DNA of 64,000 bases from Terriglobia bacterium (GTDB lineage: Bacteria; Acidobacteriota; Terriglobia; JAJPHL01), in the NCBI GenBank assembly GCA_021325275.1, contig JAJPHL010000071.1:62001-126000 (forward strand), in the 5' to 3' direction. Every line of letters starts with the position of its first letter. The stretch's first letter is position 1. The position numbers were made by a program, and so were the translations under genes. The notes beneath the pieces were generated by a model, which did not search any database, was not told where the DNA came from, and worked only from the letters and a program-made list of their open reading frames with translations. Of the stretch, positions 36,411 through 43,298 are shown piece by piece.

Positions 36411-37192
36411 TTTTGCGTGGGGCGATCCGCGCGGTCGATGACGATCACTTGCATCGGGCGTTTGCGGCGCTCCAGCTTCAATCCCACTTTCAAAAGCGCG
36501 TCGAAAATCGTCGAGCCGGGTTCGGGCGCGCTCACAGCGGCGCCTTCACCCTTGCCGCCTGGCCCGGGCTCTGGCGGATTCCACTCCAATTCAAAATCGA
36601 ACGGGCCGGACAAACCCGTGGCGTCGACAACTGGAATATCGATGACGCCCTGGACACCTCCCCAGCGAGGCAGCGAGTTGGCGAGTTCTTCCATGCTCAT
36701 GTTGTGGCATACCCGATGGACTCCGTTGCTCGAGCCGTCGCGGTATTCGCACCCGGGGCGTCCACCGGATGCTGGTTGCAGCTTGTGGTTCTTGAGCACG
36801 GTCATTTCGAGAACCGTGATCGGGCGCTCTTCGCGATGCATCACGAGATGGAACCTCTCTTCGATCAACGGCCGAAGCATTTTTTGAAGTTGCGAGGGCG
36901 GTGTGTCGGGCGCGGCCTTCGCGACGATATCGAAGCGATCGGAATCGAGCCAACTCGGCCCACCGACCACCATGCTCTCGTGCACGTTGTAGGCGTTGAC
37001 GATCATCGACTTCAACGTCACCGACGGCACGTCGATGCGACTGCCGGAGATGCGGCCCTTGCCGGCGTCTTTACCCGTATACTGCGTCGGCTTGATTTCG
37101 GCGACCTCGAATCGCGGCGCGGCCTCAGGCGCAGGCGCTTGCGAAAATGCGGCACAGGTTAGGAAGGCGGTGGCGAGAACAAGCCGGTTCAT
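36407..37192 (-). CDS. TIGR03435 family exported protein
   Basis: 261 residues. A signal peptide (MNRLVLATAFLTCAAFSQA) is followed by FEVAEIKPTQ, the segment SMIVNAYNVHESMVVGGPSW, FDIVAKAAP, LIEERFHLVMHRE and a C-terminal DALLKVGLKLE. These are the marks of TIGR03435, a family nearly confined to Acidobacteriota such as Solibacter and present there in many copies. The function is unknown. Its last bases overlap the end of the TonB receptor gene on the other strand. Confidence 0.92.
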   Translation of the reverse strand: MNRLVLATAFLTCAAFSQAPAPEAAPRFEVAEIKPTQYTGKDAGKGRISGSRIDVPSVTLKSMIVNAYNVHESMVVGGPSWLDSDRFDIVAKAAPDTPPSQLQKMLRPLIEERFHLVMHREERPITVLEMTVLKNHKLQPASGGRPGCEYRDGSSNGVHRVCHNMSMEELANSLPRWGGVQGVIDIPVVDATGLSGPFDFELEWNPPEPGPGGKGEGAAVSAPEPGSTIFDALLKVGLKLERRKRPMQVIVIDRADRPTQN

Positions 37193-37233
37193 GACTGCTA
37201 CAACGAGCCACGCCGCGAAATGTGAACAGTTAT

Positions 37234-37261
37234 TTGCGCGGCTTGCGCGACGGCACGTCGA
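37234..37261. repeat. Left copy of a 28-bp direct repeat flanking the HEPN cassette
   Basis: Identical in all 28 positions to 38406-38433. Read on the minus strand it encodes DVPSRKPRK followed by TAA, the same C terminus the neighbouring exported protein has at the right copy, where the stop is TGA. This looks like an old gene end separated from its gene by an insertion. Confidence 0.85.
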
Positions 37262-37278
37262 TTCTGCCGTGAGCCAAG

Positions 37279-37887
37279 CTAGTTTCGATTTTGCCGCGGC
37301 AGAAGCATACTACCAGCCGCAAGTCCAAGCTTTTTCATCTGACGCGTGGTTAGCGAGACGGGATAAATCTCCGTAGCACCTCTACGCCCTATCTCGTCAA
37401 CTGCCGAATGGACGGCGACTGAAGTCAACCCAAGTTCCTCAAGCAGGAATCCTTTCAAGTCGTCCAGACGGGAGAAGCGCCGTACGCTTCCGCTGTCAGC
37501 GTGCGTAACCGGCGCGAAAACGCAGGAGTACGCACTTCCGCGCCCGTTAGCTGGGTGCTGTTGGATGTAGATGAATCCGTCCCATTGATCTCTAGATTCC
37601 TGTTGAAGTGTTTTGACGAGTGGATCCGTTGGACTCTTGAGGAATACCCGCCGCATTGGGACTTGTGCATAGATACCGGCCTTTTCAAGAGCCGTGGTCA
37701 GGGCCCTCCAAGCAGTCCTCGGTCCCTTGCTGTCGAGCCATGGCGTCGCGATGATCAGTTGCCACTCTTCGACCTGGGGAACGTAGTTCCACTCGCATAG
37801 CGACACCGGAAGTCGCGCCCGGTCGAGGGCATCTAAAACCTGTGCTTCGATAGCGCGATCGTTCTTCACCAACGCAGCTTGATCCAT
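37279..37887 (-). CDS. Uncharacterised partner protein of the HEPN gene
   Basis: 202 residues from an ATG preceded by AAGGAG at 7 bases. It overlaps the end of the HEPN gene by 22 bases, so the two are coupled. The protein is soluble, alpha/beta in appearance, with LPVSLCEWNYVPQVEEWQLI near the start, a central DGFIYIQQHP and YPVSLTTRQMKKLGLAAG near the end. I do not recognise a family. It lacks the GSxxxD motif of MNT nucleotidyltransferases, the usual HEPN partners. Codon use is less GC-biased than that of the neighbours, which fits recent acquisition. It may be the antitoxin or effector of a two-gene module. Confidence 0.72.
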   Translation of the reverse strand: MDQAALVKNDRAIEAQVLDALDRARLPVSLCEWNYVPQVEEWQLIIATPWLDSKGPRTAWRALTTALEKAGIYAQVPMRRVFLKSPTDPLVKTLQQESRDQWDGFIYIQQHPANGRGSAYSCVFAPVTHADSGSVRRFSRLDDLKGFLLEELGLTSVAVHSAVDEIGRRGATEIYPVSLTTRQMKKLGLAAGSMLLPRQNRN

Positions 37888-38291
37888 GCGAGTACTCCTT
37901 GGAGCGAGGCAGCCATAGCCGTGCCGTTGAGCCCATCGGTCTGATAACGCGAGTCTACTCTCCATTCTTTCACAATTCCCCAATCCTCTGCGAGCTGCCG
38001 ATTCGCCTTCATGTCCTGATCCAACTGAGTATCGAGGCCCGCTAACTTCAGCAACTCCGTCAGGTCGTGAGAGTAGACTTTGCCTGCTTGCTTGACGTCG
38101 AGGGGGAAATTATGGCGTCTCGTTTTCTTGGCAATACACGCCTTCAATGCGCACTCTATCGCGAATCCCGCAAGGTAATACGCCCCGTGATCGTGGCGTG
38201 TTCTAGCCAGCGTTGCCGCCTCTCCCGCTCTCAGGTTTGTCAGCCGCTGAAAATCCTGACGCGTTTTCCTCGTCGATAGAGTCGAACTCAT
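37866..38291 (-). CDS. HEPN domain protein
   Basis: 141 residues. The segment DHGAYYLAGFAIECALKACIAK (about 34-55) and the following YSHDLTELLKLAGL are the hallmark helices of HEPN proteins, an all-alpha group that includes RNase toxins and their relatives. A clear RxxxxH catalytic motif is not evident, so RNase activity is uncertain. The ATG at 38291 has GGAG 5 bases upstream; a GTG two codons earlier is less likely. It has its own extended -10 promoter and lies within the 28-bp repeat pair together with its partner gene. Confidence 0.8.
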   Translation of the reverse strand: MSSTLSTRKTRQDFQRLTNLRAGEAATLARTRHDHGAYYLAGFAIECALKACIAKKTRRHNFPLDVKQAGKVYSHDLTELLKLAGLDTQLDQDMKANRQLAEDWGIVKEWRVDSRYQTDGLNGTAMAASLQGVLAWIKLRW

Positions 38292-38325
38292 CCGCACTCC
38301 GCCTTCACATTTCGACCGCTTGATG

Positions 38326-38334
38326 AGGATAGCA
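38326..38334 (-). promoter_or_regulatory. Extended -10 promoter of the HEPN cassette
   Basis: The minus strand reads TGcTATCCT. The start site would be about 28 bases before the HEPN ATG, leaving room for the ribosome site. The promoter lies inside the repeat pair, so the cassette carries its own expression signal. Confidence 0.45.
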
Positions 38335-38401
38335 CACAGCCTCGCGCTTGCCTGCTGGCCTGTCGCAACCGCTGGATGACGTCAGTTTCCCCCGACTGGC
38401 C

Positions 38402-39181
38402 TCACTTGCGCGGCTTGCGCGACGGCACGTCGACGCGTTCCTTGCCGGCGGGACGCTCGAACATGGAGTCGTCGAAATGATGGTTCACGTCGATTTCTTC
38501 GAGGAAGAACTCCGTCGTCTTGATCCCGTTGCGTTCGCGGCTGATGTAGAAGGGAAATTGTACCGTGCTGTTTTTCGCGGTGTGATATTTGCTCAATGTT
38601 TCGATGTACTGTTCGCGCTCGCGATTCGGCAGCTTGCGCACCCACTCGCGGCGGATCGGCAAATGCGTTTCGTGCGCGATTCCCAGTTTTTCCACGTTGC
38701 TATCGGCGTCGGAAAACTCCACCACGTCCACCGGCTGACCGTCCACGAAGTCTGTGCCCGTCGAACGGATGTCCACGCCCGCCTCATTCAAGCGGAATCG
38801 CAGGAGCACATCGAAGGACAGGCGGCGGCTCAGCCGGGCGCGCTCCACATCCGCGGCGGCCATGGGCGCAACTCCTCGATACGTCGAATCCCATCCACGA
38901 TCCCCGTTCACCACCACGATGTAATCGCGATTTTTTCCCTGCGCTTGGCGATACTTGTCCGGCAAGCGATCCCATTCCACGATCGGCGACATCCCGGTAA
39001 TTTCTTCCCAATGATCGAAAGAGAATCCGCGGCCTTCCCAGTGAAAATCGCGCAGACTCAGGTACGCGGGTCCACCCAACGCTTGGATTGCTTGATTGAG
39101 AATTTGTCGTCCCTTCGTCGCTGCGGGATCGTCTTGCGGGGAAGCCAACATCAGAAGAAGGGAAAAGAACACGTGCACCAT
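38402..39181 (-). CDS. Exported protein, possibly LolA/LppX-like, of unknown function
   Basis: 259 residues. A signal peptide (MVHVFFSLLLMLASPQ) is followed by a beta-rich domain: ILNQAIQALGGPAYLSLRDF near the start, then WDSTYRGVAPM and a middle strand pattern ending VDVVEFSDADSNVEKLGI. The opening resembles LolA-fold lipoprotein carriers, but this is not firm. The C-terminal residues DVPSRKPRK lie in the right copy of the 28-bp repeat, so the gene's 3' end appears to have been rebuilt by an insertion. A TACAAT -10 sits 6 bases before the ATG. Confidence 0.68.
   Translation of the reverse strand: MVHVFFSLLLMLASPQDDPAATKGRQILNQAIQALGGPAYLSLRDFHWEGRGFSFDHWEEITGMSPIVEWDRLPDKYRQAQGKNRDYIVVVNGDRGWDSTYRGVAPMAAADVERARLSRRLSFDVLLRFRLNEAGVDIRSTGTDFVDGQPVDVVEFSDADSNVEKLGIAHETHLPIRREWVRKLPNREREQYIETLSKYHTAKNSTVQFPFYISRERNGIKTTEFFLEEIDVNHHFDDSMFERPAGKERVDVPSRKPRK
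38406..38433. repeat. Right copy of the 28-bp direct repeat
   Basis: Identical to 37234-37261. It forms the last codons of the exported-protein gene, whose stop then differs between the copies (TGA here, TAA at the left). The arrangement resembles an att site that restores a gene end after integration. Confidence 0.85.
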
Positions 39182-39185
39182 TTGG

Positions 39186-40325
39186 TTATTGTATCGCGGG
39201 CGCGATTTCGGCCAGCGTCTTGCCGACGAACGAATCGGTCATGCCGGCGATGTAATCGCAGACCACATGACACAGCGTTTCGGTTTTCGCGCGGTCGCGA
39301 TGCGACGGTGGCAGGCGCTCGGGATCTTCCATGTACAGGCGGAACAATTCACTAACCATGGCCGCGCCGCGCTCCCGCTCGGGATTCAGCACGGGATTGC
39401 GGTACAGCGTGCGCGTGAGCATCTTCTTGATCTGCGCGTTGCGCGCACCCATCTCCGAGCTGAAGGCGATCAAGCGTTGGGGATAGCGGCGCACGTCTTC
39501 GATTGTCTCGACACCGCTCGCTCGGATCACCGCGAGCGAGTTTTCGATCAAGTCGCCGGCGAGCGAATCGAGCAAACTTTTCAGCGCCTCGTTGAATTTC
39601 AGTTTTTCCGCGGCGTCGGGCCACGTGGCTTCGACGCGCGCGAAATGCTCGCGGAACACCGGTACTTCCCCGGCGATTTCCGCGGGAGTGATCAGGCGCG
39701 CTTCGCAGCCGTCGTCGAGATCGGCGGTGTTGTAGGCGATTTCGTCGCACAGGTCGATGATTTGCGCTTCGAGCGGCGGCCGCTGGTCGAGCAGGTACTC
39801 GTCGTAAACCGGCGGCAGCTCGCCCGGCTTGTAGTCGCGCGAATGTTTGAGGATTCCTTCGCGCACTTCAAACGTGAGATTCAATCCGGGGAAGCCGGCG
39901 TAGCGCTGTTCGAAACGCTCGACAATCCGCAGCGCGTGGACGTTGTGATCGAAACGCTCGCCGTAGGCACGCATAGCCTCGTCCAAGCATTTTTCGCCGG
40001 TATGGCCGAAAGGCGGATGGCCGACGTCGTGCACCAAGGCGAGCGCCTCCGCGAAATCGCCGTTCAGGCCCATCGCCTGCGCGACGGTCCGCGCAATCTG
40101 CGTTACTTCGATGGTGTGTGTCAGGCGATTCCGGAAATGATCGGAGTAGCGTGTGGAAAAAACCTGCGTCTTGTCTTCCAAGCGGCGAAACGCGCGCGCG
40201 TGAATCACGCGATCGCGGTCACGCTGAAAATCGTTGCGATAGGGATGAGGAGGTTCCGGGTAGCGCCGTCCCCGGCTTTCGGAGACGGCGAAGGCGAGAC
40301 GCGTCAGCTTGGGTTCACTTGGCAA
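39186..40325 (-). CDS. dgt: dGTPase-like HD-domain triphosphohydrolase
   Basis: 379 residues. The HD-domain metal site is H70 (RLTHTIEV), H99-D100 (LVHDVGHPPFGH) and a later Asp in EIAYNTADLDDG. RRLEDKTQVF near 47 is the usual Dgt N-terminal segment. These enzymes hydrolyse dNTPs to the deoxynucleoside and triphosphate. The start lies 11 bases inside the end of the TPR gene, so they are coupled. Members of this group vary in dNTP preference, so dGTP specificity is not assured. Confidence 0.92.
   Translation of the reverse strand: MPSEPKLTRLAFAVSESRGRRYPEPPHPYRNDFQRDRDRVIHARAFRRLEDKTQVFSTRYSDHFRNRLTHTIEVTQIARTVAQAMGLNGDFAEALALVHDVGHPPFGHTGEKCLDEAMRAYGERFDHNVHALRIVERFEQRYAGFPGLNLTFEVREGILKHSRDYKPGELPPVYDEYLLDQRPPLEAQIIDLCDEIAYNTADLDDGCEARLITPAEIAGEVPVFREHFARVEATWPDAAEKLKFNEALKSLLDSLAGDLIENSLAVIRASGVETIEDVRRYPQRLIAFSSEMGARNAQIKKMLTRTLYRNPVLNPERERGAAMVSELFRLYMEDPERLPPSHRDRAKTETLCHVVCDYIAGMTDSFVGKTLAEIAPAIQ
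39188..39193 (-). promoter_or_regulatory. Putative leaderless -10 for the exported-protein gene
   Basis: The minus strand reads TACAAT with 6 bases to the ATG. The 13 bases CCCGCGATACAAT are identical to those before the SGNH operon at 48703-48715. Confidence 0.45.
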
Positions 40326-41028
40326 TTTCCGCGCGTTGCTTTTGGATCAACTGCATGATTTCCATGCCGGGCTTGGACGCTTCGATATCCTTGTAGATCT
40401 GTTCGGCTTCCGCCGGTTTCCGCGGGCCGAGGTAAGCGGCGAGCGCCAACTGCGCGGTCAACTTGGGGACCGCCTCGCTCGGATGGTCCACTAGGTAGCG
40501 CAGATTCTGCTCGGCGTCGGCCGGTTTGGTTGCACGAATGTCCACGCCGGCGAGCGCCAAGCGCGCGAGCGGCGCCGCGAAGGTATCGCCGCCGTTCATT
40601 ACGTCGGTCAATTCCTTTTCGGCGGCGGGCAGATTGCCGAGGTCCACTTGGCACAAACCCATGTAGTAATGCGCGAGCTTGCCGGAGCGCATCATGCCGT
40701 ACTTGTCCGCCACTTCTTGAAACAGCTTCAGCGACGCGTCGGCGCGCAGCTTGTCGGTGGTAAACGTGATTTCGTTGGGCGCGTCGGCCAGCGACACCGG
40801 TCGCACCGGCGCGTGGTAAGTTTGCAGCGCCTTGCCGAGCGCTTCGGCCGCGCCATCGGCGCGATTATTGTACCACGTGTATCCGCCCCATCCACCGCCG
40901 GCCAGCACCAGCACGAGGAGGGCTCCGATGATCAGGGCGGTCTTGTTCTGCTGTACGAAGTCGAAGCTGCTGCTAAGCTCTGCTACGAAATCGTTCTGCT
41001 TCAATTCTTTGCGTGAAATGCCTGCCAA
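40315..41028 (-). CDS. YfgM-like single-pass membrane protein with TPR repeats
   Basis: 237 residues from a TTG start with AAGGAG about 10 bases upstream. A cytoplasmic N terminus, one membrane segment (TALIIGALLVLVLAGGGWGG, about 30-50) and a periplasmic TPR region (GKLAHYYMGLCQVDLGNLPA and following) match the YfgM/TPR_21 family, which assists the Sec translocon and periplasmic chaperones. It leads the dgt gene. An extended -10 (41068-41076) precedes it. Confidence 0.82.
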   Translation of the reverse strand: MAGISRKELKQNDFVAELSSSFDFVQQNKTALIIGALLVLVLAGGGWGGYTWYNNRADGAAEALGKALQTYHAPVRPVSLADAPNEITFTTDKLRADASLKLFQEVADKYGMMRSGKLAHYYMGLCQVDLGNLPAAEKELTDVMNGGDTFAAPLARLALAGVDIRATKPADAEQNLRYLVDHPSEAVPKLTAQLALAAYLGPRKPAEAEQIYKDIEASKPGMEIMQLIQKQRAEIAK

Positions 41029-41067
41029 GTTACAAGGTCTCCTTACTTCTTTGTTCTTGAGCTATCT

Positions 41068-41076
41068 ATCATATCA
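41068..41076 (-). promoter_or_regulatory. Extended -10 promoter of the YfgM-like gene
   Basis: The minus strand reads TGaTATGAT, five of six consensus bases plus the extension. The leader of about 33 bases contains the AAGGAG site that selects the TTG start. Confidence 0.5.
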
Positions 41077-41087
41077 GTAACCGGTTG

Positions 41088-41110
41088 GGCCGAAAACCTG
41101 GTTTTCGGCC
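41088..41110. promoter_or_regulatory. Perfect 10-bp stem inverted repeat between divergent genes
   Basis: GGCCGAAAAC and GTTTTCGGCC are separated by CTG. It sits between the YfgM-like promoter and the glycosyltransferase start and has no T-run on either strand, so an operator or cruciform is more likely than a terminator. Confidence 0.45.
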
Positions 41111-41121
41111 AAAGACCGCAG

Positions 41122-41127
41122 TAGTAT
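41122..41127 (+). promoter_or_regulatory. Weak leaderless -10 candidate for the glycosyltransferase
   Basis: TAGTAT matches four of six consensus bases and ends 8 bases before the ATG. No ribosome site is present there. Low confidence. Confidence 0.25.
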
Positions 41128-41135
41128 CTGGTGCT

Positions 41136-41951
41136 ATGCGCCGGATCGCCGGCCCGACTCTGTCCATAATCGTCATCACCTGGAACGAGGAGCGCAACAT
41201 ATGCCGCTGTCTCGATAGTCTTAGGTTTTCACCAAGCGTCTTGCGAAGGGAAGACGTCGTCGTGGTGGATGCTGAGAGTCAGGACAACACAGCGACGCTC
41301 GCCCACCAATGGGGAGCAAGCGTCTTCGTCCGGGCGTGGCCTGGCTATGGCGCTCAGAGGAACTGGGCGTTGGAGCGGTGCACAAGCGATTGGATTCTGA
41401 TGCTCGATGCCGATGAAGAACTAACCCCCGCCTTGATCGCGGAAATCGAAACGACACTTTCGCGCGCCGAGGCAGACGTGGATGGCTACCACATCAAGGG
41501 ACGTACGTTCTTCCTTGGCAAGTGGATCAGGCACTGTGGTTGGTGGCCTGGCTTTCATTTACGCCTTATTCGGAGAGGTTCGGGCGAATGTACCGAGATG
41601 CCGATCCACGAAGGCTTGGCTGTTACGGGCAGAACAGTCAAATTGAATGAGGCCATGAATCATTACAGCTACAACTCCCTTGAGCAGTTTCTGGAGAAAT
41701 CGAATCGGTATACCACCTTGTCGATGCTGGCCATACCGCTGGAAAAGCGCAAGCTTTGGAAATACCATCTGCTGGCCGCGCCGTTCCAAGAATTTTTCCG
41801 CATGTATATCCGGCGAATGGGCTTCCTGGAAGGCTGGCATGGATTGGTCTTATGCACCTTGACGGCGGCGGGCGCCTTTTGTGCGTATGCCAAGCTTTGG
41901 GAGAAAGAGATCTTGCCGCGCGAGCAAGCGAGCGATTCGGACCAACACTGA
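41136..41951 (+). CDS. Family 2 glycosyltransferase, WaaE/KdtX-like
   Basis: 271 residues. The GT-A nucleotide site starts at SIIVITWNEERNI; D45 (VVVVDAES) and the D91-A-D93 pair (LMLDADEEL) bind the nucleotide and metal. RAWPGYGAQRNWALE is typical of the WaaE/KdtX group, which adds a sugar to the lipopolysaccharide core. A C-terminal hydrophobic stretch (GWHGLVLCTLTAAGAFCAYA) associates it with the membrane. Codon use is noticeably less GC-biased than in the neighbours, which suggests transfer. It stands alone between the YfgM-like gene and the carrier-protein gene. An in-frame start at 41085 is less likely. Confidence 0.86.
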   Translation: MRRIAGPTLSIIVITWNEERNICRCLDSLRFSPSVLRREDVVVVDAESQDNTATLAHQWGASVFVRAWPGYGAQRNWALERCTSDWILMLDADEELTPALIAEIETTLSRAEADVDGYHIKGRTFFLGKWIRHCGWWPGFHLRLIRRGSGECTEMPIHEGLAVTGRTVKLNEAMNHYSYNSLEQFLEKSNRYTTLSMLAIPLEKRKLWKYHLLAAPFQEFFRMYIRRMGFLEGWHGLVLCTLTAAGAFCAYAKLWEKEILPREQASDSDQH

Positions 41952-42079
41952 AACACCCTGGCCCGTACTGACGCCGAGCCGTCTTTGGCAGCGCCGGTAC
42001 GCGGCTGCTGCCATGCGACGTTGCCATTTCTGCCACGGGTTATGATCGGCCGTTGCCATGGATCGCTCTCGGGGCCGCC

Positions 42080-42088
42080 TGATATAAT
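42080..42088 (+). promoter_or_regulatory. Extended -10 promoter of the carrier-protein gene
   Basis: TGaTATAAT is a full-consensus extended -10. It ends 8 bases before the ATG, so the transcript probably starts within three bases of the start codon. This is the clearest leaderless case in the window. Confidence 0.6.
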
Positions 42089-42096
42089 CGCGGTAA

Positions 42097-42354
42097 ATGG
42101 GCACCCGCGAAACCGTTCTCAAAGCTCTCAACTCCACCGCCAAGGAACCGATTCCCTCGGACGACGACGCGTCGCTGTTCGAATGCGGAGCCATCGATTC
42201 GTTCGGCTTGCTCGACTTGATCGCCGCTCTCGAAGGCGAGTTCGGCGTCAAGGTGCCCGACGCCGATTTGACTCCGCGGCGTTTTTCGAGCGTTTCGAAA
42301 ATCACGGCGTACTTCGATCAAGTGCCCGGCAAGCAGAAACGCGCCGGCGGATAA
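42097..42354 (+). CDS. Acyl carrier protein
   Basis: 85 residues, a stand-alone carrier with the phosphopantetheine Ser35 in AIDSFGLLDL and the helical pattern of ACPs (ALEGEFGVKVPDADL). The basic C-terminal tail (GKQKRAGG) is unusual. Its stop overlaps the start of the KASIII-like gene (TAATG), so the two are coupled and the carrier is probably dedicated to that enzyme rather than to general fatty acid synthesis. Confidence 0.88.
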   Translation: MGTRETVLKALNSTAKEPIPSDDDASLFECGAIDSFGLLDLIAALEGEFGVKVPDADLTPRRFSSVSKITAYFDQVPGKQKRAGG

Positions 42355-43298
42355 TGGCACATCTAGCTGGTTTCGGACTCTATCTTCCCTCGCGTGAGCT
42401 CGGGAACGCCGAACTGGCGGCGGAATTCGGCGTCGATCCGCAATGGATTCTCGATTCCTGCGGGATCGTGACGCGCCGCATTGCGTCGCCGGAAGAAACT
42501 GCCGGCGAAATGGCGTTTCACGCCGGCGTTTCGGCACTGGCGCACGCGGGAATGAACGCGCATGACCTCGGAGCCATCATCGTGGGCACGGGCACGCCCG
42601 ATCGCCAGTTCCCCGGTGTGTCGGCGGCGCTGCAAAAACGCTTGGACGCGCCGGGAATCCCGGCCTTCGATATTCACTTGGCGAGTGCCGGCGGATTGTT
42701 CGCGCTGGCGGTCGCGAAAGAGATGTGCGCGGCGTATGGGCCGGTGCTCGTGGCGGCGTCCGAGCGCATGAGCGACGTGATGGCGCGCGCGCCGCGCACC
42801 AAGGAAACCGCGATCCTGTTCGGCGACGGTGCGGCCGCGATGATTGTCGCACCGAGTGCCGCGTCCGGCGACGGCGTGGTCGAGATTGTCGATGCGCGGA
42901 TTCATTCCGACGCCACGCACGCCGACGACTTATCGCTGGCGTTCGGCGAAACGCTGCGCATGAACGGTCGCACCGTGATTTTGCAAGCCCACCGCAAGCT
43001 AACGGAAGCGTCGAACGCGTTGTTGCAGCGCAACGGCATCACCGTCGACGACGTGGGCTTGTGGATTTTCCATCAAGCCAATTTGGTTTTACTGAATCAA
43101 GTGGCGAAGTCGCTTAAGATCCCACGCGAACGCGTTTATGTGAATGGAGACCGCTACGGCAACACTTCTGCGGCTTCCGTGCTAATCGCGGCCGCTGAAG
43201 CTCGCCTAAAATCATCGTTTCCTTCGGGGCTGGCGGTGATGGCTGCATTTGGCTCCGGGATGAGTTGGGGGTCGATGCTTCTGCGGGTGCGGGGTTAG
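42354..43298 (+). CDS. KASIII (FabH)-like enzyme with Ser replacing the catalytic Cys
   Basis: 314 residues with the thiolase-fold pattern of 3-oxoacyl-ACP synthase III: IIVGTGTPDRQFPG, ILFGDGAAAMIV, His240 in IFHQANLVLLNQ and Asn270 in GDRYGNTSAAS. The usual nucleophile Cys (as in AACAG) is Ser111 here (LASAGG, codon at 42684-42686). Ser variants such as DpsC and CerJ act as acyltransferases or accept unusual starters. It is coupled to a private carrier protein and faces an MBOAT-SGNH operon. The last 185 bases overlap the opposite-strand SGNH gene. Confidence 0.9.
   Translation: MAHLAGFGLYLPSRELGNAELAAEFGVDPQWILDSCGIVTRRIASPEETAGEMAFHAGVSALAHAGMNAHDLGAIIVGTGTPDRQFPGVSAALQKRLDAPGIPAFDIHLASAGGLFALAVAKEMCAAYGPVLVAASERMSDVMARAPRTKETAILFGDGAAAMIVAPSAASGDGVVEIVDARIHSDATHADDLSLAFGETLRMNGRTVILQAHRKLTEASNALLQRNGITVDDVGLWIFHQANLVLLNQVAKSLKIPRERVYVNGDRYGNTSAASVLIAAAEARLKSSFPSGLAVMAAFGSGMSWGSMLLRVRG

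Noticed and set aside
42097-42354. The carrier protein as the housekeeping fatty-acid ACP
   Set aside because: It is coupled to a Ser-type KASIII, has an unusual basic tail and is not next to fabD, fabG or fabF.
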